Assembly: GCA_012031265.1 (NCBI GenBank)
Contig: JAAUTY010000056.1
Location: 1 to 33,668, forward strand
Direction: 5' to 3'
Source: Spirulinaceae cyanobacterium SM2_1_0
GTDB lineage: Bacteria; Cyanobacteriota; Cyanobacteriia; Cyanobacteriales; Spirulinaceae
Length of the DNA stretch: 33,668 nucleotides
Position numbers and translations under genes: made by a program
Notes under the pieces: model-generated
What the model was told of the DNA's origin: nothing
Databases searched by the model: none
Seen by the model: only the letters and a program-made list of their open reading frames with translations
Shown here: positions 32,681 through 33,668 of the stretch, in pieces
Layout of the letters: every line of letters starts with the position of its first letter
Numbering within the stretch: position 1 is the stretch's first letter

Positions 32681-33010
32681 TCATCCAACGGCACTGCGTT
32701 CGGGTGGCTGCCAGTAGCGGGCAGTGTCGCGGAGGGAGTGGGCGAGGAGCTGGCGATCGCCCAGTGCGATCACTCCTTCCGGCTTCTGTGGCGTCTGACC
32801 GAGAGCCGCCATGATCTGTTGACCGACGACGCGGCCCAGCAGCGGCGGCACCGCATTGCCCACTTCCCGGAAGCCATGCCATTTGGTCGCATGGAAGCAA
32901 AACCAGTCGGGGAACGAATGCAAGCGAGCGGCTTCGCGTACACAGATGACGCGGTCGTGGTGGGGGTGCAGGAGCCGGGCGGAGGTGTGGCGGCCGCGCT
33001 CAGAATTCGT
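32681..33010 (-). pseudogene. C-terminal fragment of a C5-cytosine DNA methyltransferase
   Basis: The minus-strand frame from about 33010 to the stop at 32681 encodes the last ~110 residues of a Dcm-type methyltransferase. It has RVICVREAARLHSFPDWF (motif IX area, normally RVxTVREAARLQSFPD) and REVGNAVPPLLGRVVGQQIM (motif X, GNAVPP). The SAM-binding motif I, the catalytic Pro-Cys motif IV and the target-recognition region are missing; a TGA blocks the frame at 33017-33019. The fragment begins just where an S2 gene fragment ends. It cannot be an active enzyme as it stands. A Cys replaces the usual Thr in VICVRE, a possible sign of drift. Confidence 0.82.
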
Positions 33011-33320
33011 CGTTGGTCAGCATTCCGCCCAGCCAGCGCTGGTTAATATAAAACGAGTTGCAGCACGCCGCCTCTTGAGCCACCATGCCCGCCGCTTGGC
33101 GTTCAGTGCCAACAAAGAGAAAACTTCGGCCCTGCTCCGCAGCAATGCGAACATATTCGTAGGCGTCCTCCATCAACTGTGCAGTTTGCACAGGGTCGAT
33201 GATGTGAACCCCATTGCGAGCAGTGCAAATGTATTCGTCCATCTTGGGGTTCCAGCAGCGCGTTTGGTGGCCGAAGTGAACCCTAGATTCCAGAAGCTCT
33301 GGAGGGGTGATAACCGGCAT
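33000..33320 (-). pseudogene. rpsB: Truncated ribosomal protein S2 gene copy
   Basis: From ATG 33320 the 106-codon frame matches the N-terminal part of bacterial S2: [52 protein letters not shown], and [11 protein letters not shown]. It then ends DEF-stop exactly where methyltransferase sequence begins; full S2 proteins are about 230-270 residues. A good ribosome-binding site (AAAGGAGAG, 33331-33339) is intact. Several highly conserved residues are changed: Cys in TRCWNPKM (normally RRWNPKM), Ala in TARNGV (normally TERNGV), Pro in HIIDPVQ (normally HIIDLVQ), Glu in GTERQA (normally GTKRQA). This suggests a degenerating duplicate, with the working rpsB elsewhere. Confidence 0.82.
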
Positions 33321-33365
33321 ATTCTTGAATCTCTCCTTTCGGGTTAAGCCTCCATCCAGGTGTGG

Positions 33366-33384
33366 GTTTTTGCGATGCAAAAAC
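33366..33384 (-). promoter_or_regulatory. Hairpin in the rpsB-like leader
   Basis: GTTTTTGC and GCAAAAAC form a perfect 8-pair stem around a 3-base loop, 46 bases upstream of the rpsB-like ATG on the minus strand; with a bulged base the stem can grow by two G-C pairs. It may be the leader structure of the original rpsB, where autoregulation by S2 is known in other bacteria, or a terminator of the upstream fragment. Confidence 0.4.
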
Positions 33385-33524
33385 ACCCGAAACCCTCCCT
33401 CCCAACAGCAGATGAATAGGGAGCAATCCGATGTTCGCCATAGCCACAGCAGCGCGAGGCGAGCAGCAGCCAGCCTTAGCACCCTAGAGCCAGCCAGGTA
33501 TTCGGCCATGACCTAACCGCCAAC

Positions 33525-33668
33525 CTACGAGAGCAACGAAGCCCGCTGCAACACACTCTCCACCGCAAAATAAGCAGGCTTCGGCTGGTAGCGTGGGTCA
33601 AACAAGCTAGGTGTCGAATTGGGATCCGTCGCGGCGGCATCTTGAAGGTGCGATGGTCAGCAAAGCCC
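33525..33668 (-). pseudogene. C-terminal remnant of a GH10 xylanase-like protein, frameshifted, partial
   Basis: Reading leftward from the window edge, one frame gives GFADHRTFK. A second gives DAAATDPNSTPSLFDPRYQP followed by KPAYFAVESVL and a stop at 33525-33527. The pattern 'WGxxDxxxW...xLFDxxYxPKPAYxAV' is the usual end of family-10 endo-1,4-beta-xylanases. The two pieces are in different frames and join near 33640-33650, so a one-base indel is implied. Only the last ~45 codons lie inside the window, so the state of the rest is unknown. Confidence 0.6.

Noticed and set aside
1-33668. tRNA, rRNA, tmRNA, SRP RNA, CRISPR arrays, known riboswitches
   Set aside because: Gaps between genes were read for cloverleaf ends, repeat-spacer patterns and conserved riboswitch cores; none was convincing. 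HIP1 octamers are dispersed, not arrayed.

Overview
The window looks like chromosome of a unicellular freshwater cyanobacterium close to Synechococcus elongatus. Three things point there: the octamer GCGATCGC (HIP1) recurs throughout, the genes are moderately GC-rich, and the content is cyanobacterial (chlorophyll-binding IsiA, flavodoxin IsiB, glycolate dehydrogenase subunit GlcF, cyanobacterial-type FtsI). All names come from reading the sequence; no database search was run.

Layout. 1-7.9 kb: the end of an unidentified gene, trpE, an insertion-sequence remnant, a PMT-type membrane glycosyltransferase, glcF, a small P-loop kinase, and a lipase/membrane-protein pair. 8.1-15.9 kb: an iron-starvation block. 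A leftward operon encodes a double-domain FeoA, FeoB and FeoC, overlapping end to end. A divergent rightward run holds isiA, a 53-residue zinc-ribbon protein, isiB, isiC, a Cys-rich membrane protein and a periplasmic EfeO/M75 protein. A Fur-box-like dyad lies just upstream of isiA, and a weaker candidate precedes feoA. 15.9-19.5 kb: ftsI, an FtsL-like bitopic protein and a P-loop ATPase. 19.7-27.7 kb: an MFS transporter fused to two membrane-framed sensor-like modules, a phasin-like coiled-coil protein, two membrane-anchored M23 peptidases, a sulfotransferase-like protein, and a glycosyltransferase gene broken by a -1 frameshift. 27.9-32.3 kb: a nucleoside deoxyribosyltransferase-like protein, a precorrin-8X methylmutase homologue, an RmlD-type reductase and a soluble three-PAS histidine kinase.

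The right end (32.6-33.7 kb) is different: three gene fragments lie in a row on the minus strand. They are the 3' end of a C5-cytosine methyltransferase, the first ~100 codons of a ribosomal protein S2 gene with altered conserved residues, and a frameshifted GH10-xylanase-like C terminus. This looks like a rearranged or decaying segment, or possibly an assembly junction.

The most coherent system is the iron block. Ferrous uptake (Feo) and the iron-sparing response (IsiA replaces or protects photosystem antenna, flavodoxin replaces ferredoxin) share one intergenic control region. Three poorly understood proteins (zinc ribbon, Cys-rich membrane protein, EfeO-like) sit within or after the isi run. 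The feoA gene also appears able to make both a tandem FeoA-FeoA protein and, from a strong internal ribosome-binding site, a single FeoA.
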